A stretch of 64,000 bases of DNA, taken from the NCBI GenBank assembly GCA_021781415.1, contig JAJXWW010000176.1:29958-93957 (forward strand), read 5' to 3'. How positions within the stretch are numbered: the first letter of the stretch is position 1; the number at the start of each line of letters is the position of its first letter. This document shows positions 35,816 to 44,047 of the stretch, piece by piece. The stretch comes from Planctomycetota bacterium (GTDB taxonomy: Bacteria > Planctomycetota > Planctomycetia > Gemmatales > Gemmataceae). The translations under genes and the position numbers were made by a program. The notes under the pieces were generated by a model that did no database searches, was not told the origin of the DNA, and saw only the letters and a list, made by a program, of their open reading frames with translations.

Positions 35816-36828
35816 GAAGCGGCCCCCTGTTCCGTCACCCATTTTTCGCCAAACATACTCCACAGTTCGCCGGAGTGCATCTCGTTCTTCCATTTCTGGA
35901 ACTTCGGGTGCCGACTCAATGCAGCACAGTCCGTCGAGCCGTCGTCGCTCAGCTGGATCATGCGGACCTCATTTGCTTTCATGCAATCGAGCAAGTACGG
36001 CGAGTGGGTGGAGCCGACGATTTGGATCTCAGGGTTCGTCGTTTGCACGCCGCGCAAGAGGTCGATCAACTCCCGCTGAGCTTTCGGGTGCAAGGCGCGA
36101 TCGAGATCATCCAGCAACAGCACTCCGGGCTTGTTCGCTCCGTGGATCGCCGTCAGCAGGCCCAGCGTCAGCAGCGTACCCTCGCTCACCTGCTGCGCCT
36201 TAAGCCCCTTGCCGTTGATGGTGTCGAAGAGCAGTTCATTCTGTGGGGTGTGCCGCAACCGTCGGACGGCGGGGACGATTCGCCGCAAATCCTCTTGCAA
36301 TTTCAGCCATAGGTCCGGGTCTTCCAGATTCATGCTCGCCGTGGCCGAGTGCAATCCTTGCCCGTTCGGTAGCATGATCCGAGGATCGAGAGGGTTGCCT
36401 CCACCGGCGGTACGCAGCGCGTTCGGGTCGAGCCGCAGACACACCGGGTTGGGTAGCGTCCCATTCTGTGGTCGCCACTGATTCCAATTCAGTGGATTTC
36501 CGTTCGTGGCAAACGAGGCCCCCGCATCAGCCCAATTCTGAGAGAGAGCGGGCTGGAGAGGCTGCGTCTTGGTTCGATACCGAAAGTGGTCCTTGCCCGA
36601 TCGGCACGATAGCTCGACCGCTTCGGTTGCACCGTGAGTACGATTCGCTTGATACTCTTCGTCCAGTTGTACTTGCTGACCCCGAAAGGTCCGGCAAAGT
36701 AGATCGAGTGCTTGCAGAATGCTCGACTTGCCGCTGCCGTTCGCGCCGACGAACATCGTGAACGGTTCCAAGTCGATGGAAATGTCGCGCAGACACTTGA
36801 AATTCCGCATCCGAATCGTGTCGATCAT
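35812..36828 (-). CDS. AAA ATPase, OLD/AAA15 type
   Basis: The 338-residue protein begins MIDTIRMRNFKCLRDISIDL, the typical beta strand opening of RecF/OLD-like ATPases. Walker A is GANGSGKSS (28-36). The signature-like VSEGTLLTLGLL precedes Walker B LLLDDLD (237-243), and STHSPYLL holds the switch His275. Walker B carries Asp-Asp where Asp-Glu is usual. The insertion between Walker A and the signature (about 60-200) is Pro/Asn-rich. The ATGA overlap with the next gene implies fixed stoichiometry. This layout matches ATPase plus TOPRIM-type phage-defence pairs, but also some uncharacterised ATPases outside defence. Confidence 0.88.
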   Translation of the reverse strand: MIDTIRMRNFKCLRDISIDLEPFTMFVGANGSGKSSILQALDLLCRTFRGQQVQLDEEYQANRTHGATEAVELSCRSGKDHFRYRTKTQPLQPALSQNWADAGASFATNGNPLNWNQWRPQNGTLPNPVCLRLDPNALRTAGGGNPLDPRIMLPNGQGLHSATASMNLEDPDLWLKLQEDLRRIVPAVRRLRHTPQNELLFDTINGKGLKAQQVSEGTLLTLGLLTAIHGANKPGVLLLDDLDRALHPKAQRELIDLLRGVQTTNPEIQIVGSTHSPYLLDCMKANEVRMIQLSDDGSTDCAALSRHPKFQKWKNEMHSGELWSMFGEKWVTEQGAAS

Positions 36829-36903
36829 GGTCGTTCGCCCCTACTCTCGTCATCTCGCGCTTTCGTTCTATTCGAGCAGTTGTCCATCGGATTGCGCCCA
36901 ACT

Positions 36904-36967
36904 TGGTTGGCCGCGACGCGCAGCGGAGCGCGTTGCCTCACGCTCCGCTGCGCGTCGCGGCCAACCA
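36904..36967. repeat. 27-bp perfect inverted repeat, 10-nt loop
   Basis: Arms 36904-36930 and 36941-36967 pair perfectly and consist of TGGTTGGCCGCGACGCGCAG-type sequence. It lies between the cobalamin adenosyltransferase stop and the ATPase start, all on the minus strand. A half copy sits at 34200-34225 beyond the other end of the ATPase/TOPRIM pair and the isomerase gene. It can serve as terminator and is a dispersed element. Confidence 0.75.
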
Positions 36968-36971
36968 GGTT

Positions 36972-37547
36972 TTAGACACTTTGCGTTTGCCCCGGTCGCC
37001 AGAGGATGTCCTCGCGACCATTGTTGTTATAAACGCGCCCCAAGACGAAGAGGAGATCCGACAGGCGATTCAGGTATACGACGACTTGCGAGCCGATTGA
37101 TTCGAGGCGACTCAACGTCACCACCTCGCGTTCGGCGCGGCGGCAGACGGTGCGGGCCAAGTGACACCACGCCGCAGCCCCCTGGCCACCGGGGAGAATA
37201 AAACTCGTTAAAGGCGTTAAATGCTCGTTCAATCGGTCGATGGCTCGTTCCAGGCGCTCGACTTGTTCGGGCCGCACGCGCAGATGCGCGCCGGGCTTTT
37301 CTGCCGCCGCTTGCGGCAGGCACAGATCGGCCCCAACATCGAAGAGATCGTTCTGAATGCTCCGCACCAATTCGATCTCCGCCGCCTGTGGAAACTGACT
37401 GACGAGCAGACCGAGGACCGCGTTCAGCTCATCGACGCTGCCGTAGGCGGCAACGCGCGGATGATCCTTCGGCACACGGCTGCCGTCGCCGAGGCCGGTG
37501 TCGCCGGAGTCGCCCGATTTGGTGTAGATGCGCGAAAGGTAGACCAT
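36972..37547 (-). CDS. Cob(I)alamin adenosyltransferase, PduO type
   Basis: The enzyme transfers adenosyl from ATP to cob(I)alamin to give coenzyme B12. The 191-residue protein starts MVYLSRIYTKSGDSG (37547). The ATP loop YTKSGDSGDTGLGDG (8-22), YGSVDELNAVLG (35-46) and the C-terminal RRAEREVV with YLNRLSDLLFVLGR are hallmarks of the PduO/MMAB trimeric family. The frame is open upstream to 37775 but that part overlaps a small gene with a much better ribosome site. No cobalamin riboswitch was visible upstream. Confidence 0.94.
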   Translation of the reverse strand: MVYLSRIYTKSGDSGDTGLGDGSRVPKDHPRVAAYGSVDELNAVLGLLVSQFPQAAEIELVRSIQNDLFDVGADLCLPQAAAEKPGAHLRVRPEQVERLERAIDRLNEHLTPLTSFILPGGQGAAAWCHLARTVCRRAEREVVTLSRLESIGSQVVVYLNRLSDLLFVLGRVYNNNGREDILWRPGQTQSV

Positions 37548-37641
37548 GACGGCGCGACACCCCCCACAAAAGACAACAACTCCGAACACGGACGGAAAGT
37601 GTCGTGTGCGGAGTTGCGACGGTAATGAAAAACGGTCTCGA

Positions 37642-37782
37642 CTAACAGGCGCGCATTTTTCGCAATACGGCGCGAACGCGCTGCTTGGCCAATCGAGTTT
37701 GCCGCTCCTTTTTGCGTTGAAGGCGTTTGAGTCGCTGCAACGCGACCAGAAACCGTGGCGTTTCTGGCTCGCCATAAATCAT
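37642..37782 (-). CDS. Small basic protein, 46 aa (new)
   Basis: ATG at 37782 is preceded by AAAGGAG at 9-nt spacing, stronger than most starts in the window. The product is 46 residues with about one third Lys/Arg (LKRLQRKKERQTRLAKQRVR), ending in MRAC. Its composition is like a nucleic-acid-binding or ribosomal small protein, but I do not recognise it. The upstream leader is highly structured (37801-37863). It is too short for standard gene calling and lies between folD and the adenosyltransferase gene on the same strand. Confidence 0.6.
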   Translation of the reverse strand: MIYGEPETPRFLVALQRLKRLQRKKERQTRLAKQRVRAVLRKMRAC

Positions 37783-37800
37783 GGCGACTGCTCCTTTCGA

Positions 37801-37863
37801 GACGGCGCTAGGCCGTCGCGGGTTGATGGTCCGAAGGCGAACCCGCTCGCGCCGGGAACGCGA
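37801..37863 (-). promoter_or_regulatory. Three adjacent hairpins in the leader of the 46-aa gene
   Basis: On the minus strand three stems follow with no spacer: 5-bp (37859-37863 with 37847-37851), 7-bp (37840-37846 with 37818-37824) and 5-bp (37813-37817 with 37801-37805). The ribosome site of the 46-aa gene begins a few nt after the last stem. This suggests a structured 5' leader, either a regulatory RNA or a translational control element. Confidence 0.5.
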
Positions 37864-37943
37864 GCATCTTCTTCACTCCTTCATCTTATGCAATCGTATC
37901 GAATAGCTGTCAAGGCTTTTGTCGGCATTTTTTGGACATTGCC

Positions 37944-38816
37944 TCAAGAAGATTGCCGCGTCTTCCTCGACAGCCGCGCCGCTTGCAGGGTGTTGTACAA
38001 CAACATGGTGATGGTCATAGGCCCCACGCCGCCGGGCACGGGAGTGATCGCCGAGGCCACTTCGCTGACCGGCTCGAAATCGACATCGCCGACCAGCGAG
38101 CCATCGGGCAGACGATTGATCCCCACATCCACAACAACGGCACCGGGACGAATCGTGTCGGCGCGCAGAAAGTGGGCGCGTCCGAGGGCGGCCACCACCA
38201 CATCGGCGGAGCGCGTCAGCGCGGTCAGATCGCGGCTGCGGCTGTGGCAAACCGTCACTGTGGCGTCGATCCCCTTTTGCATCAGAATCAGGGCCAGCGG
38301 TTTGCCCACAATGTTACTGCGACCGACGACGACGACGTGCGCGCCGGCCAATGGGATATCGTTGCGAACCAGCAATTGCAAAACCCCGTGCGGCGTGCAG
38401 GCGAGAAAGCGAGGCCGACCCGCAGCCAATAGACCCAGGCTATGGGGGCCGAACCCATCCACGTCCTTTAACGGCGAGACGGCGTCCACGATGGTCGATT
38501 CGTCGATATGCTTCGGCAACGGTAGCTGCACGAGGATGCCGTGAACGGCGGGATCGGCGTTGAGACGATCGATGAGTTCGAGAAGTTCGGCCTCGGAAGT
38601 ACCGGCGGGTAGTTCGTGCAAGAAGCTGGCGATTCCAGCCTTGTCGCAAGCGCGTCGTTTGTTGCGGACGTAAATCTGACTGGCGGGATTATCTCCGACC
38701 AACACGGCCGCCAAACCCGGACGAATGCCGTGATGCAGCAACTTCGCCGTCTCTTCGGCGATCTCCGCTTGCATCGTCTGCGCCAATTGTTTGCCATCCA
38801 GTCGTCGAGCAGTCAC
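37944..38816 (-). CDS. folD: Methylenetetrahydrofolate dehydrogenase/cyclohydrolase
   Basis: FolD interconverts 5,10-methylene-, methenyl- and 10-formyl-tetrahydrofolate with NADP in one-carbon metabolism. The 290-residue protein has the catalytic YVRNK (Tyr, Lys), the substrate loop GILVQLPLPKHID, the NADP-binding VVVVGRSNIVGKPLA and the C-terminal TPVPGGVGPMTITMLLYNT. The GTG start (38816-38814) overlaps the sirtuin stop as GTGA, indicating translational coupling. Confidence 0.97.
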   Translation of the reverse strand: MTARRLDGKQLAQTMQAEIAEETAKLLHHGIRPGLAAVLVGDNPASQIYVRNKRRACDKAGIASFLHELPAGTSEAELLELIDRLNADPAVHGILVQLPLPKHIDESTIVDAVSPLKDVDGFGPHSLGLLAAGRPRFLACTPHGVLQLLVRNDIPLAGAHVVVVGRSNIVGKPLALILMQKGIDATVTVCHSRSRDLTALTRSADVVVAALGRAHFLRADTIRPGAVVVDVGINRLPDGSLVGDVDFEPVSEVASAITPVPGGVGPMTITMLLYNTLQAARLSRKTRQSS

Positions 38817-39601
38817 GCCGCACCTCCTCTCAAGCGTTGCATCAGTTGCGGAAGAACCACGCCGGAGCGCCCGCGCAGCGCCAAACCTCCGCGCCGACTG
38901 GCCGAGGTGGCTTCCGGGTTAATCACGACGACCATCGCCCCGGCGGCTCGCGCGGCGTCGATCAATCCGGCGGCGGGATAAACGATGGCGCTGGTGCCGA
39001 CGACGAGGAAACATTCGCAGATCGCCGTGGCTTCCGCAGCCGCGCGCCATATGTCCGCCGGCAACATCTCGTGAAACCATACCACATCGGGCCGCAACAG
39101 CTGGCCGCATTGAGGACAGTGCGGTAGGTCGGGCAAGGCTTCGTCGGTGGCGGCGAGGTACGAGCAGCGCGTGCAGCGGACGCGCTGGAGACTGCCGTGC
39201 AATTCCAGAACGCGGCGACTACCCGCCGTCCGATGTAGGCCATCGACGTTTTGTGTCGCCAACGTGAACGCCCCCTCGCCCTCCGACCGATTCACGAAAT
39301 AATCTTCGAGTTCGACGAAAGCTCGATGGCCGGGATTGGGTTGCACGGTTCGCAGATTGGCGCGGCGCGCGTTGTAGAAACGCCAGACCAGGGCCGGGTC
39401 GCGCTGGAAAGCCGACGGGGTGGCCACGTCCTCAATGCGGTGTCCTTCCCACAGCCCTCCCGCGCCGCGGAAGGTGGCCAAACCGCTCTCCGCCGACACG
39501 CCCGCCCCCGTCAGTGCGACGACGCGGCGCGCCTTGCTCAAACGGGTCGCAACCTGCTCCAGCGCCACGTCATACTCGTCGGTGTCGAGAGGCGGGTGCA
39601 T
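38813..39601 (-). CDS. cobB: Sir2-family NAD-dependent protein deacylase
   Basis: Sirtuins remove acyl groups from lysine with NAD. The 262-residue protein from ATG 39601 has ALTGAGVSAESGLATFRG, TQNVDGLHRTAG with catalytic His in LELHGSL, a zinc knuckle (CTRC and CPQC) and a C-terminal GTSAIVYPAAG. FYNARRANL contains the Tyr-x-x-Arg pattern of class III sirtuins (SIRT5, bacterial CobB), which prefer succinyl or malonyl lysine. ATG 39682 has AAGGA upstream and is a credible alternative start, adding 27 basic residues. It is coupled to folD by overlap. Confidence 0.92.
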   Translation of the reverse strand: MHPPLDTDEYDVALEQVATRLSKARRVVALTGAGVSAESGLATFRGAGGLWEGHRIEDVATPSAFQRDPALVWRFYNARRANLRTVQPNPGHRAFVELEDYFVNRSEGEGAFTLATQNVDGLHRTAGSRRVLELHGSLQRVRCTRCSYLAATDEALPDLPHCPQCGQLLRPDVVWFHEMLPADIWRAAAEATAICECFLVVGTSAIVYPAAGLIDAARAAGAMVVVINPEATSASRRGGLALRGRSGVVLPQLMQRLRGGAA

Positions 39602-39785
39602 AATGGCAGCGTCTCCAGTTCCAGCGAAACTCCGAAAGGCAAGCCGCGCGCCGCCGGAGAATCGCGCGGACTTCCTTGCCATTCGGTCATTCCTTTGACT
39701 ATGTTAAACTATATCCGGTTCAAGCTCTCCCTGTATCCCCACCAAATGGAGCGAGCGAACCTTAAGCCGTCGCCGAGAACTTGGC

Positions 39786-40202
39786 ATGAAGGCGAATTCC
39801 ACACACAGTCATCAACCCACTTTACTTTTGGTTGAAGACGATGAATTGGTCCGCGACGCCGTGACTCGGTTGTTCGTGCGCGAGGGCTATTTGGTGTTGA
39901 CGGCGGCGACGGGCCACGATGCGATCGGACTGCTGCGAACGCCCTCGTCTCCCATCGACGTGGTGCTGCTCGATGTCGGACTGCCCGACGTGAGCGGTGC
40001 CGATCTCTGCGCGCGTCTACGGCAATTTTTCCCTCATTTACCCGTGGTCGTGTGTACGGGCGCGGCCAGTCAAGAAGAGGCCGACGAACTGCGCCGCCTC
40101 GGCATCGCGCACTTTTTTTGCAAGCCCATCGCCATGGCCGACCTTCTCGCCGCCGTCCGCTCCGCAATCGCGTGGGGTTCCAATGGTACGCCTCAAAACT
40201 GA
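39786..40202 (+). CDS. Stand-alone response-regulator receiver protein
   Basis: The 138-residue protein is a single CheY-like receiver domain. The acidic pair is Asp18-Asp19, the phospho-acceptor is Asp63 (VLLDVGLPD), Thr91 (VVCTGAAS) and Lys113 (FFCKPI) complete the active site. No output domain follows, so it must act through protein contacts or in a phosphorelay. No histidine kinase is adjacent. The selenoprotein gene starts 93 nt downstream. Confidence 0.92.
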   Translation: MKANSTHSHQPTLLLVEDDELVRDAVTRLFVREGYLVLTAATGHDAIGLLRTPSSPIDVVLLDVGLPDVSGADLCARLRQFFPHLPVVVCTGAASQEEADELRRLGIAHFFCKPIAMADLLAAVRSAIAWGSNGTPQN

Positions 40203-40295
40203 GTCGGCGTTCGGAAATTGCCTCGCGGGCGCATTTGGGGTAAAATGAGGGGGTTCATCGCTTCGATTTCACCCGTCCTCCAAAGGAGAGCGTTT

Positions 40296-41942
40296 ATGCT
40301 CCGACATCTCCTCGAACGCGCTTCGGTTCGCCGAACGGTTCGCGCCGCCGCGCCGCTCGTGTGCGCGGGGCTGTTGCTTCTCGCCGTGCCGATGGCGTCG
40401 TCGCAGGCGCAGCCGCCCGCTCGTCTCAAAGCGCCCGACTTCGATGGCGCGGTCGGCCCGACCCTCGGCTCCGATAAGCCCATCCGGTTGAAGGATCTGC
40501 GCGGGAAAATCGTCATCGTCGAGTTTTGGACTCTGTGCTGAATTAATTGCTTGCACCTCTTCCCCGATCTGGTCAGGTTGGAGAAGAAGTATCCGAATGA
40601 GATCGTCGTTATCGGCGTTCATTCGCCGAAGTTCGATAACGAGAAAGATCCCAAGAGTATCGAGAAGGCGATGGCGCGCTACGAGTTGCACCATCCCGTT
40701 CTCAACGATGCCGACCGAAAAATTTGGATGGCCTACGGCGTCGAGGGTTGGCCGTCGGTCGGCATCATCGATCCGGAAGGCTACTTTGTAAAGGCGTATC
40801 CCGGACAAGAACGCATTTACAACGATGCCGACCGCTTCATCGGGCAACTGATTCGCACGCATCGCGGCAAAAAGACCCTCAACGAGAAGCCGATCTACTT
40901 CACCAAGGCGCAGGCGGACTTGGCAGCCAAAAGCCCGCTGTGGTTCCCCGGCAAGGTGCTGGCCGACGGCGCGGGCAAACGCTTGTTCATCGCCGACAGC
41001 ACCCACCATCGCCTCGTCGTCACCGACCTCGACGGCAAGAAACTCGACATCGTGGGCAACGGCAAGGCCGGACACGCCGATGGCGACTACGAGAAGGCGA
41101 TGTTCAACGATCCACAAGGAATGGCCCTCAAAGGCTCGACTCTGTATGTAGCGGATCGCAAAAATCACATGATTCGCGCCGTCGATCTCAAAGGGCGAAC
41201 GGTGAAAACGATCGCCGGCACGGGGCAACAGGGCGTCTATGGAGGAAAGGGGGGGGCCGCCCTGCGCACCGCCTTCAACAGTCCTTGGGATCTCCTCTTC
41301 GCGCGCGGCGAACTGTACGTCGCCATGGCCGGTCAGCATCAAATCTGGGTTCTGGATCTCGCCAAACACACGATCGTTCCGTTCGCCGGCTCCGGCATGG
41401 AGGATCTCGGCGATGGTCCGCGCGACCGCAGCCGCTTCGCCCAGCCGAGCGGTTTGACCACCGACGGCAACAAATTGTTCGTCGCCGACAGCGAGGTCAG
41501 CGCCATTCGAGCCGTCCCGCTCGACGGCACGGGAGAAGTCTCCACGCTGGTGGGGACCGGACTGTTCGACTTCGGCGATATCGACGAAGTGGGACAAAAG
41601 GCGCGGCTCCAACACGCCTTGGGCATCGTCTACGTCGATGGCACGCTGTACGTTGCCGACACCTACAACAGCAAAATCAAGACGCTCGATCCGCGCAGCG
41701 GTGCGTGCAAGACTTTCGTTGGCGGCGACAAGAAAGCGAAGCTGTTCAACGAGCCGGGCGGCATCAGCCATGCCCTCGGTAAACTGTATGTCGCCGACAC
41801 CAATGCTCATCGCATTCAGGTGATCGACCTGGAGACGAAAGCCGTCCGCACGCTGAATCTTCAGGGAGTCGATCCGCCGAGTGCGGAAACGAAAGACATC
41901 CATTCGCGGCCTTCAAAGGCAAGCGAGCCGACCAAGCCGTAA
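40296..41942 (+). CDS. Candidate selenoprotein: thioredoxin-NHL propeller protein (NHLRC2-like) with Sec82 at in-frame TGA
   Basis: ATG 40296 has a strong AAAGGAGAG ribosome site and is followed by a signal peptide (ends near SSQAQPP). The frame is interrupted only by TGA at 40539-40541 and continues in the same frame to 41942, giving 548 residues if TGA is read as Sec82. Around it the protein reads EFWTLC-U-INCLHLFPDL. NHLRC2-type proteins have Cys at this place (CCINC), so the redox motif becomes UxxC. The thioredoxin domain continues with IGVHSPKFDNEKD and GWPSVGIIDPEG, then NHL blades (LFIADSTHHRLVV, LYVADRKNHMIRAV, LYVADTYNSKIK) fill about 215-520. A SECIS-like hairpin lies 13 nt after the TGA. 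Probably an exported redox protein. Confidence 0.88.
40555..40590 (+). promoter_or_regulatory. Bacterial SECIS-like hairpin with GGUC loop
   Basis: Sixteen positions on each side (40555-40570 and 40575-40590) form 12 Watson-Crick pairs, two G-U pairs and two C-A mismatches, closed by the tetraloop GGUC (40571-40574). The loop begins 30 nt after the TGA, within the range seen for bacterial SECIS elements, and a GGUC/GGUCU apical loop is their hallmark. The sequence also codes for protein, as bacterial SECIS elements do. Confidence 0.8.
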
Positions 41943-42119
41943 GCCGCGCCCCCATCGTTCCGCCTTCGTCTCGCGCCAGCGAGCGGGAGACGAAGGCGGA
42001 GTGAGCAAATCGTGAAAAACATCTCATTCCTCCGACATTTCGCTTGACAGACGCTCCTCTTCTTGATGAACTTTCCTTAATCTTCTCTTTTTGTTTCGAT
42101 CCTTTCTCCGGAGGCTGTC

Positions 42120-43154
42120 ATGGGTCCGAAGCGTCCTGTGTCCGAGACCGCGCGGCAAGGGTTCACGCTCATCGAATTGTTGGTGGTAATTGCGATTATC
42201 GCCATCTTGATTGGGCTTCTATTGCCGGCGGTGCAAAAGGTGCGCGAAGCGGCGGCGCGCGCCAAATGTTCCAACAATCTCAAGCAAATGGCGCTCGCCT
42301 GCCACAACTGCAACGACGTGAACGGTCGCTTGCCGCCGATGTCGAGCAACTTCGGCGGTGCCTACCTGGCTCCACTCTTGTATCATCTCTTGCCCTATCT
42401 CGAACAGACGAACGTGTACAACACCGCCGTTTACATCGATCCTGCTGGCCGCGTCGGGCAAGCCGCTCCTGGAACCTACGTCAACATCGGCATCCGTTGG
42501 CCGACGTGGGATTCCGTCAATCCCTCGACCATGACCTGGCTGCGCAAATCGCGCGTGTACTCGTATCAGTGCCCCAGCGACCCCAGTCTGGGCAACTGTC
42601 TCGATTGGTGCGACGGCGACACTTCCTATGCGGGTAATTTCCAAGTCTTCGGTGGAACGAACAACGCCAATACCCCGCCGAGTTATGCGAACTATCTGAC
42701 CGTGTGGGATGGAATGGCCCGTATCCCGGCCACCTTTACGGACGGCACGTCGAATACGATTCTCTTTGCCGAGAAGTATTCGCGCTGCGATGGCGGCGGG
42801 ACGGGCGGCAGCTGGTGGATGCGAGGCGTCTTGCACGGCAGTCAATCGAGCGTGGGCGGCTCGGACGACAGCTATCCCGGCGACCGTCTCTCCGCGGTAT
42901 TCGGCGGCGGCGTCGGAGTGGATGGCACGCGCTGGGCACAAGGACCGGGATCGCTCTTCCAAGTGATGCCGAGGAACTTCATTGCCACCAACGGAGGGTG
43001 TTACCGCCAATACGCCTCCTCCGGCCACACCGCTGGCATGAATGTCGGACTCGGCGACGGTAGTGTGCGCTTCTTGGCCCAGGGCATCAGCGGCACGACG
43101 TGGTGGTTGGCGATTGTACCCAACGACGGTCTCCCGCTGCCCAGCGATTGGTAG
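42120..43154 (+). CDS. DUF1559 protein with prepilin-type N-terminus
   Basis: The 344-residue protein opens with a type IV pilin-like methylation motif ([19 protein letters not shown]). It continues with the planctomycete DUF1559 pattern: [49 protein letters not shown] and a C-terminal [17 protein letters not shown]. The family is greatly expanded in Planctomycetes and is presumed to be a pseudopilin-like surface or secretion component. The lipoprotein gene 60 nt downstream is the usual companion in these genomes. Confidence 0.95.
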   Translation: MGPKRPVSETARQGFTLIELLVVIAIIAILIGLLLPAVQKVREAAARAKCSNNLKQMALACHNCNDVNGRLPPMSSNFGGAYLAPLLYHLLPYLEQTNVYNTAVYIDPAGRVGQAAPGTYVNIGIRWPTWDSVNPSTMTWLRKSRVYSYQCPSDPSLGNCLDWCDGDTSYAGNFQVFGGTNNANTPPSYANYLTVWDGMARIPATFTDGTSNTILFAEKYSRCDGGGTGGSWWMRGVLHGSQSSVGGSDDSYPGDRLSAVFGGGVGVDGTRWAQGPGSLFQVMPRNFIATNGGCYRQYASSGHTAGMNVGLGDGSVRFLAQGISGTTWWLAIVPNDGLPLPSDW

Positions 43155-43214
43155 TGGCCCGACGAGCGGGGACGATCGAGATCCCCGCTCGGCTTTCTCT
43201 CCTGGAGATTCACA

Positions 43215-43745
43215 ATGCTTTTGATAGCGCGAAACGGCGGGATGCGCGCCGCCTGGCTCCGATGGGGATTGCTCTCGATCGTCGCGGTCGTCGCCGGTTG
43301 CGGTCAGGGCAAGGGCAAACTCTCCGGTCGGGTACTCTGGAACGGCGCGCCGTTGCCCGGTGGAAAAGTGACCTTTCGTCCCTCCGATCCCAAAGCCAAT
43401 CCGGTTATCGTCGAATTGGACGAAGGGGGCAACTATGAGGTTTCCTTGCCGACGGGCGAGGTGCTGGTGAGCGTCGATAACCGCGATCTGGAACCCAGCC
43501 CCGCTCCCATCGCCGGTTCCTCGCTGAGCTTGCCCCAAGAAGTGCGCGACGCGATGAACAAGACCAAGACGGAAGGCGCGCCGCCCGCTCCTCCCCCAGG
43601 CGGAGACCAACCGTCCGCCCCATCTTCGTCCAAGGCTCGCGGCAAATACGTTCGTATCTCCGCCAAGTTCTACACGATCGATACTTCGGGGCTGAAGTAC
43701 ACCGTTCCATCCGGGAACCAGAAGCAAGACATCGAATTGAAATAA
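43215..43745 (+). CDS. Lipoprotein with carboxypeptidase-regulatory-like beta domain
   Basis: The 176-residue protein starts at 43215 (GGAG 8 nt upstream). The lipobox is VVAGC, so the mature protein is lipid-anchored. LSGRVLWNGAPLPGGKVTFRP and YEVSLPTGEVLVSVDN match the transthyretin-like fold of carboxypeptidase regulatory domains. A Pro/Ser-rich stretch follows (PPAPPPGGDQPSAPSSS). It is regularly found after DUF1559 genes in Planctomycetes, so it probably works with the upstream protein at the cell surface. Confidence 0.8.
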   Translation: MLLIARNGGMRAAWLRWGLLSIVAVVAGCGQGKGKLSGRVLWNGAPLPGGKVTFRPSDPKANPVIVELDEGGNYEVSLPTGEVLVSVDNRDLEPSPAPIAGSSLSLPQEVRDAMNKTKTEGAPPAPPPGGDQPSAPSSSKARGKYVRISAKFYTIDTSGLKYTVPSGNQKQDIELK

Positions 43746-44047
43746 GGACCGTGGCGATGGACACAAGTTTGGCCACGATCCATGGGTAACGAAAGCGCGG
43801 AGAGCTAGTCGTAAGAGAGACGGCAACGTGTTAAAATGAAAATGCTTCCCTTGGCTTCAAGAGCGCAGTTCCAAATGCCGGGCTTGAAGGAGGAGTCGGC
43901 CGTAGTTCTTCAAGCGAGTGGGATCGCAGCGCCGACCGCCGAAATCGAGCGGGAGGCCGCTGGTACTCGGTTGAGGTACTTGATAGAGTAATCTCGATAC
44001 GTCGATCGCAACCGCACCGGAGTGGAAAGGAAAGGAACGCGCGCATT
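43746..44047. other. Intergenic region, nothing recognised
   Basis: About 300 bp between the lipoprotein and phosphatidylserine synthase genes. No repeat of the window's families, no hairpin of note and no ORF with ribosome site. It is expected to hold the promoter of the next operon. Confidence 0.4.

Noticed and set aside
37548..37944. Cobalamin riboswitch upstream of the adenosyltransferase gene
   Set aside because: The region holds a small gene and three simple hairpins and is too short for the conserved B12-box architecture, which I do not see.
40539..40541. TGA as a nonsense mutation or frameshift in the thioredoxin-NHL gene
   Set aside because: The frame is kept on both sides, TGA sits precisely at the redox Cys, and a SECIS-like hairpin follows. 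Sequencing error remains possible and is listed as a refuting test.
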